Shown in pieces: positions 1-7,602 of a stretch of 64,000 bases of DNA. The DNA comes from Sutcliffiella tianshenii (lineage in GTDB: Bacteria > Bacillota > Bacilli > Bacillales > Bacillaceae_I): positions 248,001 through 312,000 of the forward strand of contig NZ_JAFBED010000006.1 in NCBI RefSeq assembly GCF_016908565.1. The letters run 5' to 3'. Position 1 is the first letter of the stretch. Every line of letters starts with the position of its first letter. The translations under genes and the position numbers were made by a program. Below the pieces are notes generated by a model, which saw only the letters and a list, made by a program, of their open reading frames with translations, made no database searches and was not told where the DNA came from.

Positions 1-2
1 CA

Positions 3-767
3 AGTGAAGATATGGGGAATTGGACCGGGTATGACATGGTGGAGGAGGCTAAGGTCGTGACATTTCCGGTTCGTTTCCCTGCAAATTCGGATGTATCCCT
101 CAGACTGGAATATCAACAGGAATCGGGAATTGATAAATCCAGTTACATCAACTGGGTGGAATTGTACCAATATCTGCTGCAGCCGGCATCTGCCTGGGGG
201 GAGTTCAATGGGCTTGAGGTACAGGTCGCCGTACCGAAAGATCAGTATTTTGCATCCAATCTACCGATGGAAAAGCTGGAGGGGAAATCAGGGTTGTTTG
301 AATTCATGCCAGATGAGATTGTCCATAATCCAGCGCTATGGGATGTCTATCGTGGTAAATATGATAAACTGCCCTCCGGTAATCTTGCATTCTCCACGAC
401 CAATGATGAAGGAACTTTCTTGGGGATAATGAACCGGGATTTTTATGACATATTTGGCGTGGTCCTAGAGTTCGCGATATCCACTCTTGTGATTATTGCC
501 ACTGCACTTGTAATGATCCGATCTAAAAAAGGATGGGTGCGCCGGATCATTGGTCCGATCCTTGGTTTTGGATTGGCCAATCTAATCGCTTTGTTATTTT
601 ATGCCATTTTGATAAATCTCTTTCCATCAATAGGGAACGGCAGCTGGATAGGGGGATATGGCATCATCGTGACCTTTTTCTTTCTGGTAATTTATAATTC
701 AATCATTTATTTTCCTATAATGATGCTTTTGAGGTGGAAGGCAAGGAGGGTTGAGCAGCTGAAGTAA
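3..767 (+). CDS. C-terminal part of a multi-pass membrane protein (5' end outside window)
   Basis: The frame is open to the window edge with no stop before the first ATG at 12 and no ribosome binding site there, so this is probably the end of a longer gene. The visible part has about 140 residues of soluble, probably extracytoplasmic sequence, then three hydrophobic stretches at about residues 145-168, 178-200 and 212-240 (counted from the ATG at 12). It ends in a basic tail. I do not recognise the family. It lies 27 bp upstream of a Ser/Thr kinase gene on the same strand, so the two are probably co-transcribed and the protein could be a partner or target of the kinase. That link is inferred from position only. 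Confidence 0.6.
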   Translation, partial: SEDMGNWTGYDMVEEAKVVTFPVRFPANSDVSLRLEYQQESGIDKSSYINWVELYQYLLQPASAWGEFNGLEVQVAVPKDQYFASNLPMEKLEGKSGLFEFMPDEIVHNPALWDVYRGKYDKLPSGNLAFSTTNDEGTFLGIMNRDFYDIFGVVLEFAISTLVIIATALVMIRSKKGWVRRIIGPILGFGLANLIALLFYAILINLFPSIGNGSWIGGYGIIVTFFFLVIYNSIIYFPIMMLLRWKARRVEQLK

Positions 768-794
768 AACCAATAAAGTTCGAGGGGGAATAAC

Positions 795-3272
795 ATGGAG
801 CCTCATGAGCAACGATGTCTAGGTTGCATGTCCGAAAATGTTGGTCAGAGCCCCTGTCCACATTGTGGCTGGATAGATGGGACACTGCCGGATTCTCCGC
901 AGCATCTGGTGCCAGGCACCATTTTACAGGATAAATATCTGGTAGGGCGGGTACTCGGACAGGGCGGATTCGGCATCACCTATATTGGATGGGATCTTCA
1001 GCTTGATATGAAGCTTGCCATCAAGGAGTATATGCCTCGCGATTTTGCTTCCAGGAACAGCGGGGAGGCGGAAGTCACTTTTTACACGGGAAATGTCAAA
1101 ACCCATTTTGTGAACGGAATGAACAAGTTTTTAGAAGAAGCAAAGATCTTAGCGAAATATAATAATCAACCAGGCATCGTATCTGTCCGGGATTTTTTCA
1201 AGGAAAATGGCACTGCCTATCTTGTCATGTATTATCTTGAAGGAATTGACTTGAAAAAATATTTGGAGCAGTTCGGCGGCAGGCTACCATATGAGCAGGG
1301 ACTCGCCATCATGGTACCGGTCATGGAAGCATTGGCCACCGTGCACAAGGATGGGATACTCCATCGTGACATCAGTCCGGACAATATCTATATCACGATG
1401 CAGGGAGAGGTGAAGCTGCTCGATTTCGGTGCGGCAAGGCATGCGGTAAGCGATTCGAATAAGAGTCTTTCCGTCATCCTGAAGCCGGGATATGCTCCTG
1501 AAGAACAGTACCGCAGCAAAGGGAACCAAGGCCCCTGGACAGATATTTACGGGTTGGCGGCAACCTTCTATCGGGTGCTGACTGGAAAAGTCCCTCCGGA
1601 ATCCTTGGATAGGTTGGATGAGGAAAGCCTGACACCGCCAAGCCGGCTCGGGGTAGCGATTCCACCACATGCGGAATCTGCCATCCTAAAGGCTCTTTCC
1701 ATCCGTTCCCAGGATCGGTTTCCTACCATGGGAGCCTTCCAGCAAGCACTGCTCCAACCTGACAGCAACTCCTTCACTACTCCTGTAAACAATGCAAAAG
1801 TATACACAACACCTATTTCTAACACATCTCCTGCCAATGATCCCAAAACTGTCCCCCTACTCAAACAAAACGAGGCAAGCAGCGCCCCGAAAAAGAATAA
1901 GAACCTATTGATCTTTGGCCTGTCCTTTGTCGGGTCGATTGTCATATTCTTTTTGGTTTTTTTCCTTATTTCTGTTTTTGGTGATGACGAAACGAAGAAA
2001 GTAGATCCTGTAAATCCAGATAAACCTGTTGGTCCGGTGGAACCAGATAAGCCTGATGATCCGGTTGTTGATCCGCCTGAGCAGGTAACGGTACCGAATG
2101 TACTTGCATTGACTGAAGAAGAAGCGATTGCAGCGCTGGAGGCGGCTGGTCTGACAGTTGGAGCCATTACGACTGAGGAAAATCTTTTGCTGGAAAAAGG
2201 TTATGTGCTGGAGCAATCTGTAGTTGCGGAAGAACAGGTCGAAGGGAATAGCGCGATCGATCTTATCATCAGTGTTGGAGTAGAATTGCCTGTTGATGTG
2301 AACGTCATTTACGAACAAGGGATGTCCATCATTCAGGACTATCTGGTGGAAGGGGATACCTACTATAATAACGGACAATTGGAGGATGCCTTAAAAAGCT
2401 ATACGCAGGGCCGCAATATGGCAAGGGAGTTATATGCCTACAATCAAAGCCCGGATGCAAGATTTGCGGAAGCTATAGTAACCAATTCGATGGCAGAGAT
2501 CAAGGCCAAATTGGATTATCCGTACTTCGCACTCGAGGATAGCATGGAAAGTGTGTCGATCCTGACCGAGCTGAACAACCCTGCCTATAATGTGTATCTG
2601 GCACAGGCCTATAAAAACCTGGCGTGGCACCAGATCCTGAATCAAAAACCCGAGGAATCCGTCACATCCTCCCAGCAGGCAATGGGCCTTGACCCAAACA
2701 ATAACTTCAGTACTTTGAATCTTGCACATGGACTGCTGCTTACAGATTATTTCGCTGATGCGTTCCGCTTCTATCGCCAGGTGATCCAAAACGATGTCAA
2801 TGGAATAGGAATGGCAGATATAATTGCGGAAGACCTAGTAATACTTGGGGAAGCCGGATACACGCATCCAGATATGAAGGAAATAAATGAAATCCTACTT
2901 GGGAACATGCCGGATGATTCAGAGCAAAGTGGGATTGAAAGGACGATCTATTACCAGGCATATTCAGAGCTTGCCAATGACTTTGATGGATTCATGAGTG
3001 CCTTTTATTATGAATCTCCCCAGTACTCTAACCTTTATACCAATTACGAAAGTTTTTATAACACATATCAGATACTCAGTGTTGAGGTGGTTGGATATAC
3101 CATCAATCAGATTACAAATGGAGAAGCATGGGTGAGCGTATCCAAAAAATATACCTATACCGACGGAACCAATGAAGTGGATGAAGAAGTTACTTTTGAA
3201 ATGGTCATGTATGCAATGATGGGCTCTCATCTGGATTGGCAGATTGCCGAGTTTAACGTTGCAGGTGAATAG
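795..3272 (+). CDS. Membrane-anchored Ser/Thr protein kinase: zinc ribbon, kinase, PASTA, TPR-like
   Basis: This 825-residue protein has several modules in order. A zinc ribbon (C8, C11, C21, C24) opens it. A Hanks-type kinase domain spans about 45-320, with the glycine loop GQGGFG, Lys77, the HRD motif near 190-192 (D192 catalytic) and DFG near 210. A Ser/Pro/Asn-rich linker follows, then one membrane segment at about 371-396, a Pro/Asp/Val-rich stalk and a single PASTA domain at about 431-497. A TPR-like helical region and an NTF2-like C-terminal region end it. All catalytic residues are present, so activity is expected. A GAGGGGG ribosome binding site precedes the ATG. PrkC-type kinases usually carry several PASTA repeats and no N-terminal zinc ribbon, so this is a different architecture and not the housekeeping prkC. 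Confidence 0.85.
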   Translation: MEPHEQRCLGCMSENVGQSPCPHCGWIDGTLPDSPQHLVPGTILQDKYLVGRVLGQGGFGITYIGWDLQLDMKLAIKEYMPRDFASRNSGEAEVTFYTGNVKTHFVNGMNKFLEEAKILAKYNNQPGIVSVRDFFKENGTAYLVMYYLEGIDLKKYLEQFGGRLPYEQGLAIMVPVMEALATVHKDGILHRDISPDNIYITMQGEVKLLDFGAARHAVSDSNKSLSVILKPGYAPEEQYRSKGNQGPWTDIYGLAATFYRVLTGKVPPESLDRLDEESLTPPSRLGVAIPPHAESAILKALSIRSQDRFPTMGAFQQALLQPDSNSFTTPVNNAKVYTTPISNTSPANDPKTVPLLKQNEASSAPKKNKNLLIFGLSFVGSIVIFFLVFFLISVFGDDETKKVDPVNPDKPVGPVEPDKPDDPVVDPPEQVTVPNVLALTEEEAIAALEAAGLTVGAITTEENLLLEKGYVLEQSVVAEEQVEGNSAIDLIISVGVELPVDVNVIYEQGMSIIQDYLVEGDTYYNNGQLEDALKSYTQGRNMARELYAYNQSPDARFAEAIVTNSMAEIKAKLDYPYFALEDSMESVSILTELNNPAYNVYLAQAYKNLAWHQILNQKPEESVTSSQQAMGLDPNNNFSTLNLAHGLLLTDYFADAFRFYRQVIQNDVNGIGMADIIAEDLVILGEAGYTHPDMKEINEILLGNMPDDSEQSGIERTIYYQAYSELANDFDGFMSAFYYESPQYSNLYTNYESFYNTYQILSVEVVGYTINQITNGEAWVSVSKKYTYTDGTNEVDEEVTFEMVMYAMMGSHLDWQIAEFNVAGE

Positions 3273-3284
3273 ATTGCAAGGTAG

Positions 3285-3316
3285 AAGGCACTATTTAATC
3301 TGGTAGTGCCTTTTTT
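3285..3316 (+). terminator. Rho-independent terminator after the kinase gene
   Basis: A 9-bp perfect stem, AAGGCACTA with TAGTGCCTT, and a 10-base loop run into a T tract 12 bases after the kinase stop codon. Confidence 0.85.
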
Positions 3317-3453
3317 AAAAAATCAATTCTAAAAAACTTGGAAAATAAATAAAATTAATAGAGATATTTTTACAATTTTGTGATATATTTTTAAACAGGT
3401 TGTTTATCGACTTAAAGTGACAAAATACTATTTTTTTTGTAGGAGGATTTCAG

Positions 3454-3807
3454 ATGCATTGGTATACGACTGTATTGAAAAAGTATGTTACGTTTAGTGG
3501 CAGAGCAAGACGTAAAGAGTACTGGATGTTCGCACTCATCAACTTTTTGATTTCTATGGCATTGTCTATTGTAGAGCTCGTTGCAGAATTACCTGCAATC
3601 TTATCAGGACTTTATGCTTTATTTGTTTTCTTGCCTTCATTGGCTGTGGCAATCCGCCGTTTGCACGATACAGGCAAATCCGGCTGGTGGTTCCTGATTG
3701 CACTTATCCCACTGGTTGGTGCGATTATTCTTCTTGTATTTATGTGCCTTGACAGTGAAGAAGGTACGAACAAATACGGTCCAAACCCTAAAGCAGCAGG
3801 TTATTAA
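3454..3807 (+). CDS. DUF805 family membrane protein
   Basis: The 117-residue product has the DUF805 pattern: an N-terminal Tyr and Lys-rich segment with FSGRARRKEYW, hydrophobic helices at about 27-46 and 48-66, the conserved RRLHDTGKSGWW motif near 69-80, another helix at about 80-97 and a short tail with NKYGPNP. The family is of unknown biochemical function and is found in bacterial membranes. A canonical AGGAGG lies 9 bases before the ATG. Terminators on both sides make it a single-gene unit. It follows the modular kinase, but the terminator between them argues against one operon. Confidence 0.85.
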   Translation: MHWYTTVLKKYVTFSGRARRKEYWMFALINFLISMALSIVELVAELPAILSGLYALFVFLPSLAVAIRRLHDTGKSGWWFLIALIPLVGAIILLVFMCLDSEEGTNKYGPNPKAAGY

Positions 3808-3826
3808 TAGTCTGATAGCTTTTTAG

Positions 3827-3852
3827 AAAACCGTCCTTTTGGGCGGTTTTTT
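3827..3852 (+). terminator. Rho-independent terminator after the DUF805 gene
   Basis: The stem AAAACCGTCC with GGGCGGTTTT (one G-T pair) has a TTTT loop and continues into a T-rich tail, 20 bases after the stop codon. Confidence 0.85.
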
Positions 3853-3965
3853 ATTTTTTGTACATATTAATTCAGGTTTCGTTTGGACAGTCGAGAAGAT
3901 TCATATTAGTATAGGGTTATACGATTTGGAAAATAAATCTAAATTCAAGGCGGAGATAAGCTGTT

Positions 3966-5120
3966 ATGAACAGAAAGGCCATAGTCGTTGGAGCAGGTTT
4001 AGGTGGGTTGTCTGTAGCCATTCAATTAAAAAATAAAGGTTGGCAAGTAGAGGTCTTTGATAAAGCTACTTCATTTAAGAGTATGGGTGCTGGAATCGTT
4101 TTGGCAGCAAATGGTATGAAGGCGCTTGAGAGGCTTGGTGTAGCCGGTGAGGTAAAGATCTCGGGGAAAAAGGTTGGAAAAGCGGAGATACGGACTTGGG
4201 ATGGAAAAATATTATTTCAACTTCCAACAAAAGAAATGGCAGAGAGATATGGAACATACAGCTATCTCATTCATCGTGCCAGCCTCCAAGAAATATTATT
4301 GGATAAATTCGATGGCGCGGGACTCCACCTGCAAAAGGGTGTATCAGGATTTTTACAGGATGAAAGTAAAGTTACAGCATTATTCACTGATGGATCACAA
4401 GTCGAAGGGGATGTATTGATAGGAGCTGATGGTATCCATTCAGCGATCCGTGCAAACTTGATCCTAAATGATAAATTACGATATGCAGGCTTTACTGCGT
4501 TGCGTGGCATCTGTTCATTCAAGGATGAGGGTTATGGCTTGAAGAGTGGCGGGGGTTTTGAGGCATGGGGACCTGGGAAAAGATTCGGGTTTTCGCACCT
4601 TGGGCAAGATCGGATTTTCTGGTTTGCTGCAATTAATGCGCCTGAAGGAAAAGAAATTCCATTTGGTTCAAGGAAACAAGCTGCGCTTCACCATTTAAAA
4701 GGTTGGTACCCGCCGATAGAGGCTGTAATTCAAGCAACAGCTGAAGAGGCAATTCTTCACCATGATATTTTTGATAGAAAGCCCCTTTCACAGTGGGGGA
4801 GTGGACGCGTGACTCTGCTAGGGGATGCTGCCCATCCTATGCTGCCGAATCTTGGGCAGGGCGGCGCGCAGGCGATGGAGGATGCCATTGTACTAGCAGA
4901 TTGCTTATCAAATTCTAAAGATATGGCAGAAGCAATTTTCAAATATGAGAGAGAACGCATAAGGCGTACAACTAAAATGGTCCATCACTCCAGGAAAATG
5001 GCAAGAATGATGCAATTGGAGAATCGGGTTGCAATTGGTTTTCGGAATCTAATGCTGCAAGCAGTACCAAGTGACATTTTGGCTTCTCGTTTGCATTGGG
5101 TGGTAGGACATGAGGTTTAG
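3966..5120 (+). CDS. FAD-dependent monooxygenase (group A flavoprotein hydroxylase family)
   Basis: The 384-residue protein begins with a Rossmann dinucleotide-binding motif, VGAGLGGLSVA, at about residues 8-18. It has the DG-type motif GADGIHSAIR near 153-162 and the second FAD motif GDAAHPMLPNLGQGG near 286-300. This order is diagnostic for PHBH-like aromatic hydroxylases and related oxygenases, which use NAD(P)H and O2. The substrate cannot be read from the sequence. A GGAG lies just upstream of the ATG. A methyltransferase gene starts 7 bases after the stop and a small membrane-protein gene overlaps that one, so the three form a likely operon that could modify a small aromatic metabolite. 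The pathway is unknown. Confidence 0.85.
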   Translation: MNRKAIVVGAGLGGLSVAIQLKNKGWQVEVFDKATSFKSMGAGIVLAANGMKALERLGVAGEVKISGKKVGKAEIRTWDGKILFQLPTKEMAERYGTYSYLIHRASLQEILLDKFDGAGLHLQKGVSGFLQDESKVTALFTDGSQVEGDVLIGADGIHSAIRANLILNDKLRYAGFTALRGICSFKDEGYGLKSGGGFEAWGPGKRFGFSHLGQDRIFWFAAINAPEGKEIPFGSRKQAALHHLKGWYPPIEAVIQATAEEAILHHDIFDRKPLSQWGSGRVTLLGDAAHPMLPNLGQGGAQAMEDAIVLADCLSNSKDMAEAIFKYERERIRRTTKMVHHSRKMARMMQLENRVAIGFRNLMLQAVPSDILASRLHWVVGHEV

Positions 5121-5127
5121 CGAATGA

Positions 5128-5904
5128 ATGGACGGTGATTATGTGTTGAAAAAGGCATTGGAGAATGCAGAGGAATATAATGATCCAATTTTATACGATC
5201 AGGAAAATGAGAGTTTCCAGGACGATATTCCATTCCTATTAAAGTGGGCCGACAAAGCGGAAGGGCCAATTGTCGACCTTGCATGTGGGACTGGCAGGGC
5301 TACGATCCCATTGGCTGAGGCTGGATTTGAAATGATAGGGTTAGATATCAATGGGAATATGCTTGCAGAGGCGAAAAGGAAAGCTGCAGAACGTTCTGTC
5401 CTTGTTCAGTGGGAAGAACAGGATTGTACTGATTTTGTTCTTCCGAATAAGAGCAGGATGATCTTTACGGTGGGAAATTCCTTTCAGCATTTTTTGACCA
5501 ATGAAGATCAGGATAGGTTGCTGAACTCTGTTTGCAAACATCTGGAGTCAGGGGGCATATTCATTTTCGGTACAAGGTTTCCAAGTCCCGGGGAGCTGCT
5601 TCAGCCAAGTACGGAGGAATATTGGAGAAGCTATGTGGACAGGGACACTCAGCAAAAAGTGGATGTCTACACGATTAGCGAATATGATCCAATCGAACAG
5701 CTGCAGCATTACAAGACAATTAGAAGGATGGAAGAAAGAGAGACCAGTAGCAGGATCACGTTAAGGTATACCTATCCAAAAGAGATGGAGCGCTTGCTGA
5801 CTAAACATGGCTTCGAGATTGTACACGTATTTCAGGACTGGCAGGAAACCCTTTTATCAAAGGATGCGTATCAGATGGTCTATGTTTGTGAGAAGGTCGG
5901 ATGA
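5128..5904 (+). CDS. Class I SAM-dependent methyltransferase
   Basis: The 258-residue product has the class I methyltransferase fold signature: motif I VDLACGTGRATIPLA near residues 49-63, the acidic end of beta-2 at GLDIN near 71-75, and a D-rich motif II around EQDCTDF. The family transfers a methyl group from S-adenosylmethionine; the acceptor is unknown. The ATG at 5128 gives a short start region, and GTG at 5143 is an alternative start. The gene lies 7 bases downstream of the FAD monooxygenase and overlaps the next gene by 4 bases (ATGA), which indicates translational coupling and a shared pathway. Confidence 0.85.
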   Translation: MDGDYVLKKALENAEEYNDPILYDQENESFQDDIPFLLKWADKAEGPIVDLACGTGRATIPLAEAGFEMIGLDINGNMLAEAKRKAAERSVLVQWEEQDCTDFVLPNKSRMIFTVGNSFQHFLTNEDQDRLLNSVCKHLESGGIFIFGTRFPSPGELLQPSTEEYWRSYVDRDTQQKVDVYTISEYDPIEQLQHYKTIRRMEERETSSRITLRYTYPKEMERLLTKHGFEIVHVFQDWQETLLSKDAYQMVYVCEKVG

Positions 5905-6242
5905 ATGGATTCAAATTAGGTCGGCATGTAGCTCTTTCTGCAATCAGTAATCTTCTCTTCGGTTTCGGGTTCTTTTTTGTTGCAGGCTCTTGGGTAATCA
6001 GCATCCGATATCTTCTTTCAAAGTTTGGGTGGTTGATTGATTCAACCCTTGAGGATGGCTTTCTCCAATTTTTCATGTTCGTAGCCATCACTTCGAGTCT
6101 ACTATTTTTCCCTGTATGGATTGTCACCAATAAAGCGATGATGAATGCAATGCCTGTGAGAAGAGGCACATACTTTTTGATAAATGGTGCAGGTTTTCTG
6201 ACGGGTGTCTTGTTGGGGTTTGTATCGTTACAGCTTTTTTAA
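5901..6242 (+). CDS. Small multi-pass membrane protein of unknown function
   Basis: The 113-residue protein is almost entirely hydrophobic, with probable membrane helices at about 12-36, 55-77 and 90-112 joined by short basic loops. Its ATG overlaps the stop of the methyltransferase gene (ATGA), so it is translated with that gene. I do not recognise the family. It could be a membrane anchor or exporter for the product of the upstream enzymes, but nothing in the sequence shows this. Confidence 0.7.
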   Translation: MNGFKLGRHVALSAISNLLFGFGFFFVAGSWVISIRYLLSKFGWLIDSTLEDGFLQFFMFVAITSSLLFFPVWIVTNKAMMNAMPVRRGTYFLINGAGFLTGVLLGFVSLQLF

Positions 6243-6355
6243 TGGACCATCGATTATGAGAGATGCCTTTCGGTATGGGAGGTGTCTCTTTTCATTTTTG
6301 TGCTTTGAGACGTTTATTTTTTTGTGTGTGTCGAAAATTGCTGAAAGGTGCGTTT

Positions 6356-6466
6356 TATCGATATGTTGGGTGTTTTCATCGATAAAATTTTATTTTCGTT
6401 GATATAAATTTTTTTCCGTTGATATCTAGTACGGAATCGTTGATATATGGAAATTTTCGTTGATAT
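6356..6466 (+). repeat. Six imperfect tandem units of about 20 bp centred on GATAT
   Basis: GATAT or GATAA occurs at 6360, 6381, 6401, 6421, 6442 and 6462, a spacing of 20 or 21 bases throughout. The last four units share CGTTGATAT (6397, 6417, 6438, 6458) separated by T-rich linkers. No gene occupies 6243-6523. The purpose is unknown. Confidence 0.75.
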
Positions 6467-6483
6467 CGGTAACAAGCTTTCAA

Positions 6484-6517
6484 AAAGTTAGGAGCAAATA
6501 CCCCCAAACTCCGTAAA
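6484..6517 (-). terminator. Possible terminator for the small Cys-rich ORF
   Basis: Read on the minus strand, GTTTGGGG pairs with CTCCTAAC (one mismatch, one G-T) and is followed by a T run. It starts a few bases after the stop of the minus-strand ORF at 6524-6622. Confidence 0.4.
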
Positions 6518-6523
6518 AAACTG

Positions 6524-6622
6524 CTATTTCCCCACTTTTATCCTTACACCGCATCCGCATAACACCGAATGCTTCAGTTTTCTCTCCGGTTTTTCACAAA
6601 TTCTGCAGATAGTACCGATCAT
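6524..6622 (-). CDS. Candidate 32-residue Cys-rich (zinc-binding?) microprotein
   Basis: On the minus strand ATG at 6622 opens a 32-codon frame with the Cys pattern C6-x2-C9 and C22-x-C24 in a basic background (ending VRIKVGK), typical of a tiny zinc ribbon. AAAGGAATTG lies about 7 bases upstream of this ATG; an in-frame ATG at 6643 would add seven residues. A terminator-like hairpin follows the stop, and a perfect PerR-consensus box lies upstream at 6697-6711. Family not recognised. The frame is short enough to arise by chance; the ribosome binding site, Cys spacing and flanking signals are the support. Confidence 0.45.
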   Translation of the reverse strand: MIGTICRICEKPERKLKHSVLCGCGVRIKVGK

Positions 6623-6696
6623 GTTTTCAATTCCTTTCTTCATTGAAAAGTCATTACTTTAATGATAACACCTATTAAATAAAAATTAATATTTAT

Positions 6697-6711
6697 TTAT
6701 AATAATTATAA
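6697..6711. promoter_or_regulatory. PerR-type operator (perfect 7-1-7 palindrome)
   Basis: TTATAATAATTATAA matches the Bacillus PerR-box consensus TTATAATNATTATAA at all 14 specified positions. It lies between the minus-strand microprotein (start 6622 or 6643) and the plus-strand yqkE homologue (start 6797), and could serve either. The surroundings are very AT-rich, so some caution is needed. Confidence 0.6.
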
Positions 6712-6796
6712 AAAGAGTCTAAAAACAACTATTTTATTCCGCATAAGTTACCATTCTGCTATACTACTAAAAAACATATAAAGGAGTTTGTCTTGT

Positions 6797-7048
6797 ATGA
6801 AGAAGCAGAGAAAACAACAAACCCATTCTTCCAAACCAAAAGAAGAGAAGCTTTCCTTGAAGGATCAGCTGCAGGGTAATGTCTTTTCAAAATTAAAAAC
6901 GATGAAAGACCAGCTTGTTCAGACAGAGCAGAAAGCCAAGGAAGAAGAAGCTGCCAGGATAAAAGAAGAAAAACGCCTGAAGGAGAAGAATAAGTCGTTC
7001 GAAGAATTGTTTGAGGAAAGCAATCAGAACTGGAAGGAATTCAAATAA
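6797..7048 (+). CDS. yqkE: YqkE-like DUF3886 protein
   Basis: The 83-residue protein is highly charged and predicted to be largely a coiled-coil helix, with a central KQKAKEEEAARIKEEKR-like Lys/Glu segment. Length, composition and position next to yqkF and nudF match YqkE of Bacillus, whose function is unknown. AAGGAG at 6781-6786 is 10 bases from the ATG at 6797. The upstream in-frame TTG at 6788 would leave only one base of spacing, so it is not the start. The stop codon directly abuts the GTG of the next gene, so the two are co-transcribed. Confidence 0.8.
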   Translation: MKKQRKQQTHSSKPKEEKLSLKDQLQGNVFSKLKTMKDQLVQTEQKAKEEEAARIKEEKRLKEKNKSFEELFEESNQNWKEFK

Positions 7049-7570
7049 GTGACAAGGAAATACTATGTGGTCGATCATAACCCTTTGTGGATGGAACAGT
7101 TTAAAACGGAGGAAAAGCTTTTGAAAGAAATATTCGGCAAGGTGGCGGTGAACATCCATCATATCGGCAGCACTGCAATTCCTTCCATAAAAGCGAAACC
7201 AATTATCGATATTTTAATAGAAGTCACTTCATTAAGTGAGGTGGACCAGTTAAATCAAAAGCTTGGGAAGCTTGGCTATGAGGCAAAAGGTGAAAACGGA
7301 ATTGCCGAACGGCGCTATTTTCAAAAAGGCGGTATAAAGCGCAGTCATCATCTACATTGCTTTTTGTCCGATCATACCGAAGTGAAACGCCACTTGAACT
7401 TTCGTGACTATCTAATTGCGAATCCCGAAAAAGCGGGGGAGTACAGCGACTTGAAGCATCGTTTATCCTTGGAACATGGCGGAGATCGTGAGGCATACCT
7501 CAAAGGGAAAGAGCCACTAATCAAGCAGTTCGATAAGGAAGCGGAGATATGGTCTCCTAAGTATAATTAA
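7049..7570 (+). CDS. GrpB/UPF0157 family nucleotidyltransferase-like protein
   Basis: The 173-residue protein has the GrpB family signature HHIGSTAIPSIKAKPIIDI near residues 31-49, where GS and D-I-D-like residues resemble a nucleotidyltransferase active site, and a later RSHHLH motif. The biochemical activity of the family is not established. The start is a GTG that immediately follows the stop of the yqkE homologue; AAGGAA inside the end of that gene provides the ribosome binding site. A bidirectional terminator follows. Confidence 0.85.
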   Translation: MTRKYYVVDHNPLWMEQFKTEEKLLKEIFGKVAVNIHHIGSTAIPSIKAKPIIDILIEVTSLSEVDQLNQKLGKLGYEAKGENGIAERRYFQKGGIKRSHHLHCFLSDHTEVKRHLNFRDYLIANPEKAGEYSDLKHRLSLEHGGDREAYLKGKEPLIKQFDKEAEIWSPKYN

Positions 7571-7602
7571 AAGTGCCCGACAAAATGTCAGGCACTTTTC
7601 TT
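7571..7602. terminator. Bidirectional terminator between the grpB-like gene and yqkF
   Basis: AAGTGCC and GACA pair with TGTC and GGCACTT around a three-base loop, with A-rich sequence on the left and T-rich on the right, serving both convergent genes. Confidence 0.8.

Noticed and set aside
1568-2167. 199-codon minus-strand frame inside the kinase gene
   Set aside because: It is a shadow of the plus-strand coding sequence, rich in Ser/Thr from reversed codons, with no ribosome binding site.
3839-4036. 65-codon frame before the FAD monooxygenase
   Set aside because: It starts inside the preceding terminator and overlaps the real gene in another frame.
6205-6402. 65-codon plus-strand frame after the small membrane protein gene
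   Set aside because: No ribosome binding site; it overlaps the end of the previous gene and the GATA repeat.
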